From NCBI RefSeq assembly GCF_007859765.1, contig NZ_SIHJ01000001.1, positions 2,667,311-2,731,310 on the forward strand: a stretch of 64,000 nucleotides of DNA, given 5' to 3'. Below are positions 63,146 to 64,000 of this stretch, piece after piece; within the stretch, counting starts at the first letter, position 1, and the number at the start of each line of letters is the position of its first letter. A program made the translations under genes and the position numbers. The stretch comes from Posidoniimonas corsicana (GTDB lineage: Bacteria; Planctomycetota; Planctomycetia; Pirellulales; Lacipirellulaceae). Under the pieces are notes generated by a model. The model did no database searches and had not been told where the DNA came from. It saw nothing but the letters and a program-made list of their open reading frames with translations.

Positions 63146-64000
63146 TCAGTTTTCTTGGGCGATCCGCAGCGCTGGCCGGAAGCCATCGACGGACCGATTC
63201 TGGTCGTAAACGAGGAAGGGTAGGTCGGCCTTCGGCATCCACACGCGACCCATTTCGACGGCGGCCGACACTGGGACCGCCGGGAAGACGTGCAGTTCAG
63301 CCGCCTCTCCGTGTTCGTTTTTTATCTGCTCGAACGCCAACCGAATGGCCCGGCGGAAGTCCTGGAGGTGGGCGGCGGATTGCATATAGTCATTCCCGGG
63401 CGCTGCGTGGGACAGCGACCACACGGCCGCGTCCTCCCCAACGACCGTGAGGGCGCGTTCGGAACGGATATGCGCCGACAATTCCAGTAGCAGCGCGACG
63501 CGGCCAGAAACTCCGGCGCAGCGCTGGCTGACGCTGTGGTTCACCGGAGACGCCTGATCGTTCCAGACCCAAGTCGGCGGCTCGCGGCGGCGCTGCCGCA
63601 CTTCGGCATGTGGGATGTCAGAGAGAAGCCTGCCGAGGAGCACCAGGAGTGGGATCGGCGCGAGGCCGAACACTGAAAGCCGACGGATCTCGTCGCTGGC
63701 GATGCGCGGGGTGACTTGCGCCGCGAAACTGCGGCGGAGGTGCTCCGCCTCCAGCGTCCAGTACTCTTCTTCCCGGTCCTCGAATGAACTGTTACGTAGT
63801 CCAAACGCGATGGGTTGCCTCGTCGCGGGGTACTGGTCGGGTAGGAGAGCAGCCGCGGCTTCTTCGTAGCTGAGCGGCGCCTGGTGCTCGCCGATCCGGG
63901 CGCCGTACAAGAGAATATGGGATTGCATCGCCTCGGCGACACCGCCGGCTATTTCAAGACGCTCCTCGTGCCGCCGTTTCATCTCGCGGAGCCGATCGAC
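63146..64000 (-). CDS. SAVED-domain CBASS effector, C-terminal part
   Basis: The frame stays open to the window edge (VDRLREMKRRHEERLE), so the N-terminus, likely a nuclease or other toxic domain, is outside. 285 codons visible. SAVED features: SGRVALLLELSAHIRSERAL, EDAAVWSLSHAAPGNDYMQS and the C-terminal HVFPAVPVSAAVEMGRVWMP then KADLPFLVYDQN. SAVED domains bind the cyclic nucleotide and switch on the fused effector. It lies 12 bp before the cyclase, same strand, one operon. Confidence 0.88.
   Translation of the reverse strand, partial: VDRLREMKRRHEERLEIAGGVAEAMQSHILLYGARIGEHQAPLSYEEAAAALLPDQYPATRQPIAFGLRNSSFEDREEEYWTLEAEHLRRSFAAQVTPRIASDEIRRLSVFGLAPIPLLVLLGRLLSDIPHAEVRQRRREPPTWVWNDQASPVNHSVSQRCAGVSGRVALLLELSAHIRSERALTVVGEDAAVWSLSHAAPGNDYMQSAAHLQDFRRAIRLAFEQIKNEHGEAAELHVFPAVPVSAAVEMGRVWMPKADLPFLVYDQNRSVDGFRPALRIAQEN

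Overview
The window looks like a planctomycete of the Pirellulales type. The evidence is five DUF1559 prepilin-like proteins, several exported proteins with dockerin type I repeats and PEP-CTERM tails, an fGly sulfatase, a GH78 rhamnosidase, and ECF sigma factors paired with membrane anti-sigma or FecR partners. Most of the DNA is GC-rich. About 27.9-43.8 kb is visibly more AT-rich and full of broken genes.

Layout. 1-3.3 kb: end of a TolC-like protein, then a MacB-type permease and a MacA-type adaptor facing it. 3.7-8.7 kb: ECF sigma, anti-sigma and DUF1559 operon, then two PEP-CTERM proteins. 8.9-13.3 kb: ribonucleotide reductase operon nrdA-nrdB. The beta subunit has class Ic features (Phe at the radical Tyr position, Glu at the first metal site), and a cobalamin riboswitch precedes nrdA. 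13.9-16.1 kb: ChaN-like protein with a hydrolase-like second half. 16.3-27.1 kb: a block flanked by two identical 49-bp direct repeats that are the 3' half of a CAT-anticodon tRNA. It holds a GH78/FecR/ECF-sigma operon divergent from DUF1559, two PEP-CTERM proteins and a sulfatase, with IS3-type and membrane-protein debris at the edges.

27.3-43.2 kb: transposase debris, then two related minus-strand cassettes, the most interesting part of the window. Each has a MauE/DoxX-like redox membrane protein with a thioredoxin-like tail, a GT2 polyprenyl-phosphate sugar synthase, a PMT/ArnT-like GT-C membrane glycosyltransferase, one or two secreted peptides with exactly 12 mature cysteines, a LolA-like anchored protein and a DUF1573 protein (fused to a C39-like peptidase in cassette A). 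Cassette A has lost its thioredoxin part and cassette B its GT2, so together they still make one complete set. I infer a system that exports, oxidatively folds and glycosylates Cys-rich peptides. No function is proven by sequence alone.

43.3-47.8 kb: an anchored small protein followed by alternating alpha/beta hydrolases and DUF1559 proteins. 47.8-60.0 kb: a plasmid-type backbone with ParA and a coiled-coil partner, six iterons with about 22-bp periodicity, RepA, Ssb, a DEDD exonuclease, a candidate oriT, two small relaxosome-type proteins, a MobF (TrwC) relaxase and a TrwB-like coupling protein. No mating-pair genes are visible, so it looks mobilizable and is probably integrated. 60.4-64 kb: a permuted papain-like protein and a CBASS defence operon (CD-NTase with AGS-C sensor plus a SAVED effector that runs off the right edge).
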